This document shows, piece after piece, positions 1 to 8,711 of a stretch of DNA of 64,000 bases. How positions within the stretch are numbered: the stretch's first letter is position 1; the number at the start of each line of letters is the position of its first letter. Under the pieces are notes generated by a model. That model saw nothing but the letters and a program-made list of their open reading frames with translations. It was not told where the DNA came from and did no database searches. The translations under genes were made by a program, and so were the position numbers. This stretch comes from Gigaspora rosea (taxonomy: Eukaryota; Glomeromycota; Glomeromycetes; Diversisporales; Gigasporaceae), in contig QKWP01002066.1 of NCBI GenBank assembly GCA_003550325.1, positions 12,180-76,179 of the forward strand, given 5' to 3'.

Positions 1-720
1 TTATTATATTATCTTATTATTTTATTATTTCATTTTTTATTATTATATTTTATTATTATATTGTATTATATTATTATCTTGAGAAGTTAGAATAGTTAAT
101 ACTGCTTATAACACTTATACTGATTATAACGCTTATAACGATTATAACACTTATAATGATTATCACGCTTATAACGCTTATAGCGCTTATACCACTTATA
201 ATGCTTATGATGCTTATAGCGCTTATACCGCTTATGACGCTTATGACGCTTATAGCACTTATACCGCTTATAACGCTTATACCGTTTATAACGCTTATGT
301 TGCTCTTGTAGATTATAGTGTTTATCATTGTAAATCAACGCTTATAACGCTTATTCTAAAATGTATTTAAAGACACAGAATTTCCCTTAGTCAAACTAGA
401 CCAAGACACACCACTTCTCTTATATTTATTATACATTTTATACTGGGATTTCTTAGGAACAGAACCTAAGGATAGCCCTATCTTAGATTATTAATAAAGA
501 AACTATTTATCTGAATAACACCAAGTTTATTATCAAGTAATAATAAAATTGATAATTCCTCATTGAATACTTTACCAAACTGCCCTTAGAGAAGAGTATA
601 ATTTCTTACAGACTAAGGAATTATACCTACCTCTTGGACACCGCTATAAACCGATAAAGGATCCCTGTAGCCGTATCGTTGCTATAGTAAGGAGTAAAAG
701 AAGGCCTCTCTACTGTAACA
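1..720 (+). repeat. 5' LTR of the Ty3/Gypsy element (partial)
   Basis: It aligns with the 3' LTR from that LTR's 18th base onward, so about 17 bases are cut off by the window edge. It ends CTGTAACA at 720, like the 3' LTR. It would be about 737 bp whole, against 1393 bp for the 3' LTR; the difference is accounted for by the internal 9-base tandem array. It should hold promoter and polyadenylation signals, but none is recognisable in this AT-rich sequence. Confidence 0.93.
101..300 (+). repeat. 9-base minisatellite in 5' LTR, short and diverged
   Basis: About 22 head-to-tail copies of a CGCTTATRN-type 9-mer. Many copies carry TG or CA where the 3' LTR array keeps CG, as expected from loss of methylated CpG. 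Without stops in several frames it gives spurious repetitive reading frames that I do not regard as genes. Confidence 0.9.
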
Positions 721-722
721 TT

Positions 723-740
723 TGGTGTCTTCTGGTGGAA
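723..740 (+). other. Putative primer-binding site
   Basis: Two bases after the 5' LTR the sequence begins TGGTGTCTTCTGGTGGAA. TGG is the complement of a tRNA CCA end, and the reverse complement reads as a believable tRNA acceptor strand followed by a T-stem strand. I cannot say which tRNA it matches. Position and the TGG start are the only support. Confidence 0.6.
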
Positions 741-788
741 TCATTCATTTGGATATTATTGAAGATATTTGAAAATCTCTACCACTCT

Positions 789-969
789 AGCTACTGCTGT
801 TCGTCCTGGAAGTTACTTTGCCCAGAGACTCTATAAAACTTATTGCTGCTGCCGTTCGTTCTGGAAGACTCTCTGCCCAAGGACTCTATTTACTTTAATT
901 GCTGCTTATTTCTCATAACATTTGCTGCTACTGTTCATCCTGGAAGACTCTTTGCCCAAGGATTCTATC
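789..969 (+). repeat. Three imperfect direct repeats in the retroelement leader
   Basis: Three copies of a roughly 46-base unit start near 789, 844 and 922. Each holds a GCTGCTGTTCGTCCTGGAAG-like core followed by TTTGCCCAAGGACTCTAT or a variant. They lie in the untranslated leader between the primer-binding site and the first coding-like sequence, where packaging or translation-control signals often sit; that role is inference. Confidence 0.75.
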
Positions 970-1044
970 TATTTAACTAAACTTACTAACAAGATATTAC
1001 TAACAATTAATTATTTTGAGATTTAGTCAGGAGTCATAAGGCAT

Positions 1045-1864
1045 ATGACTACTGATATTAACGAATTATATAATCGATATATTAGAAACCACCTAGTAGA
1101 ACATCATCAAAACTCTGCTCTTCTATTTCACTCTCTCCAACTACGTGCTCCTGATCTTTCTTGTCAAGAGTGTTATCCTCCACTCGCACTAGTGGTCGTG
1201 TTTTTGCTCGAACACCTTTTGAAAGATTTTGGCATTGGTATTCTGGTACCTACTCTGCTGATTCCTATCCCTCTCAAACTACTGGAAACTTTATTTGCCT
1301 GACTGCTACTAGAGACCCTGCTACTATCGTGCTTGTATTCGAGATATTATTTTTAGCTGCTGATATCAAATAGAACTTGACAACCCAAGAGAAATTGCTC
1401 TTGCCATTCTTCAACGCTTTACCCATCGAACAACTTTACCTCCTTTTGATTTTGCGGACTATACTACTTTTGACCCATACTTAGACACCGATACTGAAAA
1501 CTATAACCCTCGATATCCGGACTTAGAATATTCTATTATAGAAGGATCTAGCCCTACTTTTAACACTGTACCTCTTCTTACTACCCCTGAGGATCGCTCC
1601 TCTACTCCTCTTGGTTTTAACCTACTCCCTTTTAGTGAACATAATAGTGATATTAGTTCTCACACCCCTTCGTTCCAACATGCTAGCCTACCTGCAAGTC
1701 CCACAGTTTTAGCACCTAATCAACAAGATATAGACCTTGAAAATTTCTTTGAAACTACCTATACTTTTAATTTAGATAGACTTTTACCAGATACTACTGA
1801 AGAAACTAGTGAAGAAGACCAAGAACCTTCCCTAACCTCACCTGTAGACAACTCACCTCCCATT
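1045..1864 (+). other. Coding-like leader upstream of gag
   Basis: Base composition and codon-like texture match the downstream gag gene and differ from the AT-rich flanks, so coding sequence of this element probably begins well upstream of the gag ATG at 1865. The stretch before 1865 is rich in acidic residues, serine, threonine and proline. I see no known domain. It may be an N-terminal Gag extension or a separate small protein; this copy does not decide it. Confidence 0.5.
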
Positions 1865-4372
1865 ATGGCTGAACGAGCGATTGCTGATGCTGCTACTGCT
1901 ATTAATACCTTAGCTGCTGCGTTTGCCCATGAAGGAGTTGAAAGGAATCTTCTTCCTGTTAATTTCTTTAATGGAGATGGAACCCAAGACCCACTCGAAT
2001 GGTATTCAGAATTCAAGCGTGCTGCCGTTGCTAACCAATGGAATGCTGCCCGGAAATTAGAACTTGTCCCTGTCTACTTGAAAGGAATTGCCTTAGACTG
2101 GTTTTCCTCCCTTACCACTAAGCCCACTGTTTTTAGTGATAAGGATAACCAAGATACTAGTTTTAAACACCTGTTTCTAGACCGATTTGTTACCCCAAAA
2201 CAGAAAGTTATGTGGCAAAAGCAACTTTTTGATGTCAAACAAGGTGCCAACTCAGTTGATGACTATATTAACCGGTTCAGAAAACTGAAGCGACGTGTTG
2301 ACCCTGACGATGACTTCCCTGATGCCTTTGTAATCCAACTCTTTATCCAAGGCCTTCGTCCTGAGTTTGCTATAAATGTACAAGCCTCTGAACCTGCTGA
2401 TCTTGATGCTGCTATGAAAACTGCTCGTAAATGGGAAACTGGAAAACTTATGGCTTCTCCTAATACCGATACAGACCAAGCCATTAAACAACTAACTGAA
2501 CAAATCGCTCAACTTAGTATTAACCTCGCGCAGAAGCAACCACCTGCTAACCTCTCGGTAAACTATGCTGATTCCCCTAAACAAGCCAATCCGATTAAAC
2601 AACCTCCTACCTGCCATTATTGTGGTCGAACCGGACACTTTATTGCACATTGTCGTCTTAAAAAGAAGAATCAAAGTAATGAACGAGGAAGAAACAGACA
2701 GTCCAATAATAACAACTATCGACGTGACTCTTATAGAAACAGATCTAGAAGTCAAGATAATAGAGACCGAGATTATTACAATAGAGACCGAAGCCGCTCT
2801 AGAAATAGAAATAATCGTAATGATCGAGATGACTACCGATCTAGAAGTCGAGACCGATCTTCTTCTTGGAGACCTAGCAACCGAACCCCCTCACCCTACT
2901 ACAGAAATGTTAACTATCTTGATGGAACTCCTTCTACCACTACCACTACCAACTCACCTCTTAGTCCACAAAAATGGGAAACGTTCCTAGACAACCCTTC
3001 TGTTCGTACTGCACTATCTTCTTACTTGTACGAAGAAGCTAAAACTGCTAATTTGATCCAGACATCTGCTTATACTACACCTGTCAAATGTAATGTTAAA
3101 ATCAATCAAAAACCACAAGAAGCTATTATTGACAGTGGAGCCTCTATCAGCATGATCGCACACCAATTAGTCCAAGATCTAGGATTAAAAATAGAACAAG
3201 CCTCTCTTAGCCTTATCATACCTGCTACTGGAACCCCTTCTCGTCCTTTGGGAATTATTCGAGACTTACCTATAGAAATAGATGGTGCTATTATTTCTAT
3301 TACCGTTGAAGTAGTCCCTGCCACCTCTTACTCATTATTGCTTGGAAATGACTGGTCAAAGAAAGTTGAAGCCAGTTACAATTGGAAAAATGGATGCTAC
3401 TCTTTTAAGTGGAAAAACAAGAAACATACCGTTCCTACTTCCTATGAAAGTAACCAACCATTACCCTCACAACCTACTGTTACTGACCCTGCTGAATTAG
3501 ACACTTATGAACAGGAATACTTAGTCCCTCAAGAAGCTTATGCTTTTATCACCACCCATGAACCAGACATTACCCCTACCTCTGATGATGATACCAACCC
3601 ATGGATTATCCACCAGCCTAGACATAGAAAGCGTGCCCCTCCTAACTCTCGTGTATGTGGCAATTGTGGCTCACCTGAACATCTCTTTGCCAACTGCCCT
3701 ACCAACTGTTGTAATCGCTATCGACAGGATGGACATATTGCTGTCCACTGCCCACAACAAGTACCAAAGCGGACCTCTTGCCGTACCTGCAATGGTAATG
3801 ACCATTTGTACCGAAACTGCCCTGAAAATATTTGTCATACCTGCAAAGCAACTGGACATATTGCCATTGACTGTTCTTTTGGAGCCCTTAAGGAACAGAA
3901 CCGAATTTGCCAATGTGGATGTAATCCGAATGATATTGAAGCCAATCGAATGTATAACTTTAGTACAAGGCATACTCACAACTGCTGTCACTGCAAGAAA
4001 CCAAATAGACCAGAAGACCTACAAGTTCTTAACGATCAGTTTGTTTGTCGAGGATGTGTCTCTGACTATTATTATGAACTCTCTTTTGATGTCCCTCAAT
4101 GTATATATTATTATAGTCATGGAGAAGGATGTGGAACCCTTGTCCAATGTAAAATCTGTGGAGAAACTAGACCTACCTCTAAGATGAATAATCTAGAAAG
4201 CCTAGAACAAGCCCTTTGGTTTTGTGACCTTGAACACCTCTATGCTTATAAAGCAGGACAGGATGTTCTTTACAATTCAAATTATAATTTGTGGACCAGA
4301 ATCAGACATTATACCGAGTCCAACAGAAGTGCTGGATCTCAGTATGAAATGAACCAGACCCGTATCTTTTGA
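1865..4372 (+). CDS. Gag and aspartic protease polyprotein of the Ty3/Gypsy element
   Basis: An 835-residue frame. Residues about 45-200 are a Retrotrans_gag capsid domain (EWYSEF, ALDWFSSL, VDDYINRFRKLKRRV, FIQGLRPEF). A CCHC zinc knuckle, CHYCGRTGHFIAHC, follows at about 248-261, then an arginine/serine/aspartate-rich tract at about 270-345 that resembles nuclear or RNA-binding SR regions. The protease active site is DSGASISMI near residue 422, with LLLGNDW downstream as in retropepsins. After the protease come four more knuckle-like motifs (CGNCGSPEHLFANC, CNRYRQDGHIAVHC, CRTCNGNDHLYRNC, CHTCKATGHIAIDC) and further CxxC pairs. Knuckles on both sides of the protease are unusual for the family, where they normally end Gag. 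Confidence 0.9.
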   Translation: MAERAIADAATAINTLAAAFAHEGVERNLLPVNFFNGDGTQDPLEWYSEFKRAAVANQWNAARKLELVPVYLKGIALDWFSSLTTKPTVFSDKDNQDTSFKHLFLDRFVTPKQKVMWQKQLFDVKQGANSVDDYINRFRKLKRRVDPDDDFPDAFVIQLFIQGLRPEFAINVQASEPADLDAAMKTARKWETGKLMASPNTDTDQAIKQLTEQIAQLSINLAQKQPPANLSVNYADSPKQANPIKQPPTCHYCGRTGHFIAHCRLKKKNQSNERGRNRQSNNNNYRRDSYRNRSRSQDNRDRDYYNRDRSRSRNRNNRNDRDDYRSRSRDRSSSWRPSNRTPSPYYRNVNYLDGTPSTTTTTNSPLSPQKWETFLDNPSVRTALSSYLYEEAKTANLIQTSAYTTPVKCNVKINQKPQEAIIDSGASISMIAHQLVQDLGLKIEQASLSLIIPATGTPSRPLGIIRDLPIEIDGAIISITVEVVPATSYSLLLGNDWSKKVEASYNWKNGCYSFKWKNKKHTVPTSYESNQPLPSQPTVTDPAELDTYEQEYLVPQEAYAFITTHEPDITPTSDDDTNPWIIHQPRHRKRAPPNSRVCGNCGSPEHLFANCPTNCCNRYRQDGHIAVHCPQQVPKRTSCRTCNGNDHLYRNCPENICHTCKATGHIAIDCSFGALKEQNRICQCGCNPNDIEANRMYNFSTRHTHNCCHCKKPNRPEDLQVLNDQFVCRGCVSDYYYELSFDVPQCIYYYSHGEGCGTLVQCKICGETRPTSKMNNLESLEQALWFCDLEHLYAYKAGQDVLYNSNYNLWTRIRHYTESNRSAGSQYEMNQTRIF

Positions 4373-5120
4373 CTCGCAAAAATTTTCTTACAGAATTAGA
4401 CCAAAGCCTGACTAAAGCTTTAGAACCTTTAATGACTGATCGCATTAACCAACCTTGGAGTCAGGAAAAAATGCAATTAGTACTTTGTACTGGACATGGC
4501 ATATTAGAAGAAGATGAAGAATTTCAATTACAACAGACTCTTGAAGTTTCCTTTGACACTAGCCATCCTGAATTCTGTAAAGAAACTGCTCTGGCTAACC
4601 TTAGAAGGAACTTCTCAGACACACCTATTAACCTCTGCAAGGAATGTCTTCATGTTAAGCACCAGGAAGAACTTGATGAACATGATGGATACTGTACAGA
4701 ATGTGTACCTCCACCACAACCAATATTCAAACCAGAACCAGTCACTATACCACTAGAACCTACTTAAAATGACCAAACTATTGTCACTATCAAAGTTTTT
4801 GAAACATTACAACAACAAGTTGTCCAACAGAACCAGACCATTGAACAACTTCAACAACAAGTCCAAAAACTTGAAAACTTTAATCAACAATTACTTCGCC
4901 TTATTCACCAAGACACCCAGTACCTACAACAAAGAACTGAAACCCTTGCTACCCTGTTCGCAAATACAAATTTTTAGATAATCCTAGGCATGATGGCAAA
5001 CTACCTGTTGACTCAGACAACTGTATTAACAGACCTCTTAAACCCCCTGAACACTCTATAAATTTAGTACCTACCCCTGTATATAGTATAGACACCCTTA
5101 TCCCCTATGAGGAATATACG
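4373..5120 (+). other. Linker between protease and RT: cysteine-rich and Gln-rich heptad segments
   Basis: Coding-like sequence of the same composition as gag and pol. The first part continues the CxxC theme (LCKECLHVKH, DGYCTECV). The second, about 4790-4975, is rich in glutamine, asparagine and leucine with heptad spacing (QQQVVQQNQTIEQLQQQVQK) and looks like a coiled coil. No enzyme motif is visible. The family commonly uses recoding between gag and pol; whether that applies here cannot be judged from a broken copy. Confidence 0.55.
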
Positions 5121-6545
5121 TTGACCCCAACTACTTCATTAAACACAGGTCCTCTTGCTGCAGATCAAGGACTTAAATTTAGACACTTACTTGAGAAATT
5201 TGCAGACATTTTCGCAACAGACATTAATGAATTAGGAAGGACTGACTTAGTTTCTCATCGTATTTTTACAGAAGATGTACCACCCATTCGCTCTAGACCC
5301 TATTCTATACCTCCAAGTGAACAGACATTTATTAAAGAGGAAATCCAACGAATGATGAAACATAAACTTATCCGGCCTTCGAATAGTCCCTGGACTTCCC
5401 CTGTTGTTCTAGTCAAGAAGAAAAATGGCAAACTACGCTTCTGTGTAGACTACCGAAAACTTAACAATGTTACTAAAAAGGATGCATACCCTCTACCTCG
5501 TATTGATGAAATGTTAAATACTCTTGCTGGATCGCATTGGTTTTCTACTTTGGACCTTGCAAGTGGATATTGGCAAGTAGCTATGCACCCTCGTGATAAA
5601 GAAAAGACTGCTTTTGTAACTCGCTATGGAACGTACGAGTTCAATGTGATGCCTTTTGGACTTTGTAATGCCCCTGCTACGTTCCAAAGACTAATGGACC
5701 GAGTTTATGAAGGGATTGCTTGGAAATTTGTAGTAGTATACTTGGATGATACTATAGTATACTCTCGAACATTCGATGACCACCTGAAGCACTTGAATGA
5801 AGTGTTTCACAGAATCAAACAAGCTGGTTTGCGACTTAATATCGAGAAATGTAACTTTTGGATGCAAAGATTACCCTTCTTAGGCCATATAATTGCACCT
5901 AGTGGAATAGCCCCTGACCCTACCAAAATTGAAGCCGTACAAAAGATCCAACCACCGCAGAATATAACCCAACTTCGCTCATTCTTGGGATTAGCTGGAT
6001 ACTATAGACAATTTATCCAAAATTTCTCTGCTATTGCTAAACCCTTAAATCGATTGTTACAAAAAGACGAACCATATCGATGGACCCATATTCAACAGGA
6101 AGCTTTTAATGAACTAAAAGACCGACTTACTGCTGCCCCTATATTAGCCTACCCTAATTTCAGAAAGACCTTTATCTTGGCCACCGATGCTTCTTACTAT
6201 GGATTTGGTGCTACTCTCAGTCAATTGGACCAAAATCATAAAGAACACCCATTGCCTATGCAAGCAAAAGTCTACGAAAAGAAGAAGTAAACTATGGCGC
6301 AACCGAACTAGAATGTGCTGCTGTAGTATGGGCAATCGAACACTTTCATAAATACCTAGGCGCTACCAAGTTCATCTTAGTTACAGACCATTCAGCATTG
6401 AAATGGCTACGTACTTCTGAACCTAAAGGAAGAATTGGAAGATGGATTCTTAAACTCCAACCTTATAACTTTGAAATCTTTCACAAACCTGGAAGAATCC
6501 ACTCTAATGTTGATGCTCTATCACGCCTACCGACCCAGACACTTA
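5121..6545 (+). pseudogene. Reverse transcriptase and RNase H region of the Ty3/Gypsy element
   Basis: The RT core is clear: SPVVLVKKKNGKLRFCVDYR, FSTLDLASGYWQ with the first catalytic Asp, FGLCNAPATFQRLM, VVYLDD with the catalytic Asp pair, FLGHIIAPSGI, and the connection motif LRSFLGLAGYYRQFI. RNase H follows: FILATDASYYGFGA, ELECAAVVWAIEHF, and the C-terminal VTDHSALKWL and HSNVDALSRL motifs, ending just before the integrase. Together they would copy element RNA into DNA inside cytoplasmic particles. The region is interrupted, so this copy is treated as non-functional. Confidence 0.92.
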
Positions 6546-6558
6546 AATCATCTAAATC

Positions 6559-7851
6559 ATGAATTTAAACCGATATAGCCAACTTTATGATTACCTAGAA
6601 TCAGACAAGTTACCAGACGAATTTACAGACTATGAAAAGAAACAACTAATTAACCAGGCTAGATATTTTGAAATTAGACATAACCTCTTATATAAGAAGA
6701 ACCGAAAAGATCCAGAACACCCCTTTCGAGTTATTAAATGGACAGAAGTAGAACCGATCCTATACATGATGCATAAACACCCTACTGCTGGACATTTGGG
6801 AACCGATGCTATGTACTATAAAATAGCTGAACGATATTATTGGGATCAAATGTATCGAGACGTCCAAGAATATGTAAAGACTTGTGAAACATGCCAAAAG
6901 AGACTTAAAGGACGCAGAAAAGAACCTCTCCATCCTATCCAAATAGGACGTGCTTTTGAAAGGATTGGAATTGACCTTGTCGGACCCTTACCTATAACTG
7001 CTCAAACCAATCGTTACATCATTGTTGCTACCGACTATCTAACAAGATGGCCAGAAGCCAAAGCTGTCCCTGATGCTGGAGCCAATACTCTCGCACAATT
7101 TATTTTTGAAGAAATTATCTGTAGACACGGAACTCCAAAGATTATACTTTCTGACCAAGGAAGAAACTTTATTAGCGAAACTGTACGGATTCTATGTGAA
7201 AAGTTTCTCATCAAACATAAATTCTCTTCACCATACCACCCACAGACAAATGGAATGGTTGAAAGACTTAATCGAACATTATGTGAATCTCTCGCGAAAG
7301 TAAAAGAAACAGATGATTGGGATTTACACATACCTGCTGTTCTCTTAGCTTATCGAACAAAGAGACATGCTACTACTGGATACACTCCATTCCAGTTAGT
7401 TTATGGTAGACAAGCCACGCTACCCATAGAAGCACTTATTCCTGTATATCCTAAAGTAATTAAGGATACAGAAATTAATATACAAGACAGTATATTACAA
7501 CGAGCTTACGAATTAATAGACAAATTGCCAACCATACAAGAAGAAGCCCGAGAAAATACTAGGAAATCACAAGAAAAACAGAAAAAGTACTTCGATAAAA
7601 AGGTGAAAGAAGAAACCTTTGAAATTGGAGAAAAAGTATGGATACAACGAAAAGAAATAGAAATGTCTCGCTCTGCTAAATTTGAGGATAAAAGAATTGG
7701 CCCCTTTATAATTCAAGCGAAATTAAACAATGGTGCTTATAAACTTCGAGATATGGAAGGAAAAACCTTACAGAAATATTATAATAGTGATAGACTTGCT
7801 AAATATTACGAGAAACAGACATGGGAACCTATAATTGTAATTGAAAATTAG
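6559..7851 (+). CDS. Integrase of the Ty3/Gypsy element
   Basis: A 430-residue frame. The N-terminal HHCC zinc-binding domain shows H...GHLG then CETCQKR near residues 75-115. The DDE catalytic core has Asp in GIDLVGPL (about 137), Asp in ILSDQGRNF (about 200) and Glu in PQTNGMVERLNRTL (about 235). The C-terminal part has FEIGEKVWI and IGPFII, the GPY/F module of Ty3 integrases, and no chromodomain. It would join element DNA to the host chromosome. It begins directly after the RNase H end and is probably expressed as part of the same polyprotein. Confidence 0.92.
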   Translation: MNLNRYSQLYDYLESDKLPDEFTDYEKKQLINQARYFEIRHNLLYKKNRKDPEHPFRVIKWTEVEPILYMMHKHPTAGHLGTDAMYYKIAERYYWDQMYRDVQEYVKTCETCQKRLKGRRKEPLHPIQIGRAFERIGIDLVGPLPITAQTNRYIIVATDYLTRWPEAKAVPDAGANTLAQFIFEEIICRHGTPKIILSDQGRNFISETVRILCEKFLIKHKFSSPYHPQTNGMVERLNRTLCESLAKVKETDDWDLHIPAVLLAYRTKRHATTGYTPFQLVYGRQATLPIEALIPVYPKVIKDTEINIQDSILQRAYELIDKLPTIQEEARENTRKSQEKQKKYFDKKVKEETFEIGEKVWIQRKEIEMSRSAKFEDKRIGPFIIQAKLNNGAYKLRDMEGKTLQKYYNSDRLAKYYEKQTWEPIIVIEN

Positions 7852-8000
7852 AAATTTCTGGAAGAAATTTATTGTGAAAGGGAGTGACATTTGTGTAAAA
7901 CTTTGTACACAGCCCCATGAAAATCTTCGTATTACACTAACATTTATATAATCCTACACTCCGATTGAAATTTCCCTAAAATATTATTAAAACCCCTAAA

Positions 8001-8690
8001 ATGGAATCTACCACTCTACAACCCAATACTATACTCGCTCTTCGAAACTTTCTTTCTATTTGGAGACAAGACCCTGCTGCCCAATACAATTTAGGAATTT
8101 TTAGTCAAAATGTAATCCTATGGGATGACCAAAATCCAGAACAAGTAATTGATGTTACCCCAAAGGAAGAAACAGAACCCCTTGTCGAACTTAATGAATT
8201 ACTGCGACCATTTGATGAAGACATAGAAGCCCTCTTATCTGAAAAACCGATTGAGAAACCTAAAGCGATAACTCCATTGCTAAAAGACTTGACCCAGACT
8301 CTTAACCCTCAAAAGACCACCCGAACAAATCCTTTTCTTCGAGAAACTTGGACCGCACAAGTTGATAAAATCCTACAAGACCTACCTAAGTTTAAACAAT
8401 CTCGCCGAGGACAAAGACAGGCCATTGAAGCCCATTATTATTTAGGAACAATAATAGAGAAACAGACCGAACATAGAGACCAAATTAGAGAACAAATTCG
8501 AAAGGTAAAAGGAGACCGGAAAACTCAAGACATCTGGAAAGGAGCCCAGAGAATTAGAAAAATCTTCACAATTTGTCCCAAGGACTTAATGTACCAAACC
8601 AATTACCTTTCTGTGACCCAAGTGACTAAACTGAAAGATGAAGTTTACGCCGCTCTATTGGAAGAATTAGAGAAGGAATTTACGGAGTAA
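8001..8690 (+). CDS. Extra 3' reading frame of the Ty3/Gypsy element, unknown function
   Basis: A 229-residue frame between integrase and the polypurine tract. It is hydrophilic, rich in Lys, Glu, Arg and Gln, starts MESTTLQPNTILALRNFLSI and has a likely helical C-terminal half (HYYLGTIIEKQTEHRDQIRE). There is no signal peptide, no hydrophobic segment and no furin-like site, so it does not look like an envelope protein although it sits where envelope genes lie in some relatives. It follows about 150 bp of non-coding sequence. It may be an accessory or regulatory protein; I do not recognise it. Confidence 0.65.
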   Translation: MESTTLQPNTILALRNFLSIWRQDPAAQYNLGIFSQNVILWDDQNPEQVIDVTPKEETEPLVELNELLRPFDEDIEALLSEKPIEKPKAITPLLKDLTQTLNPQKTTRTNPFLRETWTAQVDKILQDLPKFKQSRRGQRQAIEAHYYLGTIIEKQTEHRDQIREQIRKVKGDRKTQDIWKGAQRIRKIFTICPKDLMYQTNYLSVTQVTKLKDEVYAALLEELEKEFTE

Positions 8691-8696
8691 ATTTTC

Positions 8697-8711
8697 TTAA
8701 GGGGACGGAAA
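8697..8711 (+). other. Polypurine tract
   Basis: TTAAGGGGACGGAAA lies immediately before the first base (TG) of the 3' LTR, where plus-strand DNA synthesis is primed in LTR elements. Position and purine run are the evidence. Confidence 0.85.

Noticed and set aside
74-338. Shorter repetitive frames over the 5' LTR array
   Set aside because: Same artefact of the 9-base repeat.
8001-8690. An envelope gene making the element retrovirus-like
   Set aside because: No signal peptide, no hydrophobic segment, no glycosylation-rich ectodomain; the protein is hydrophilic.
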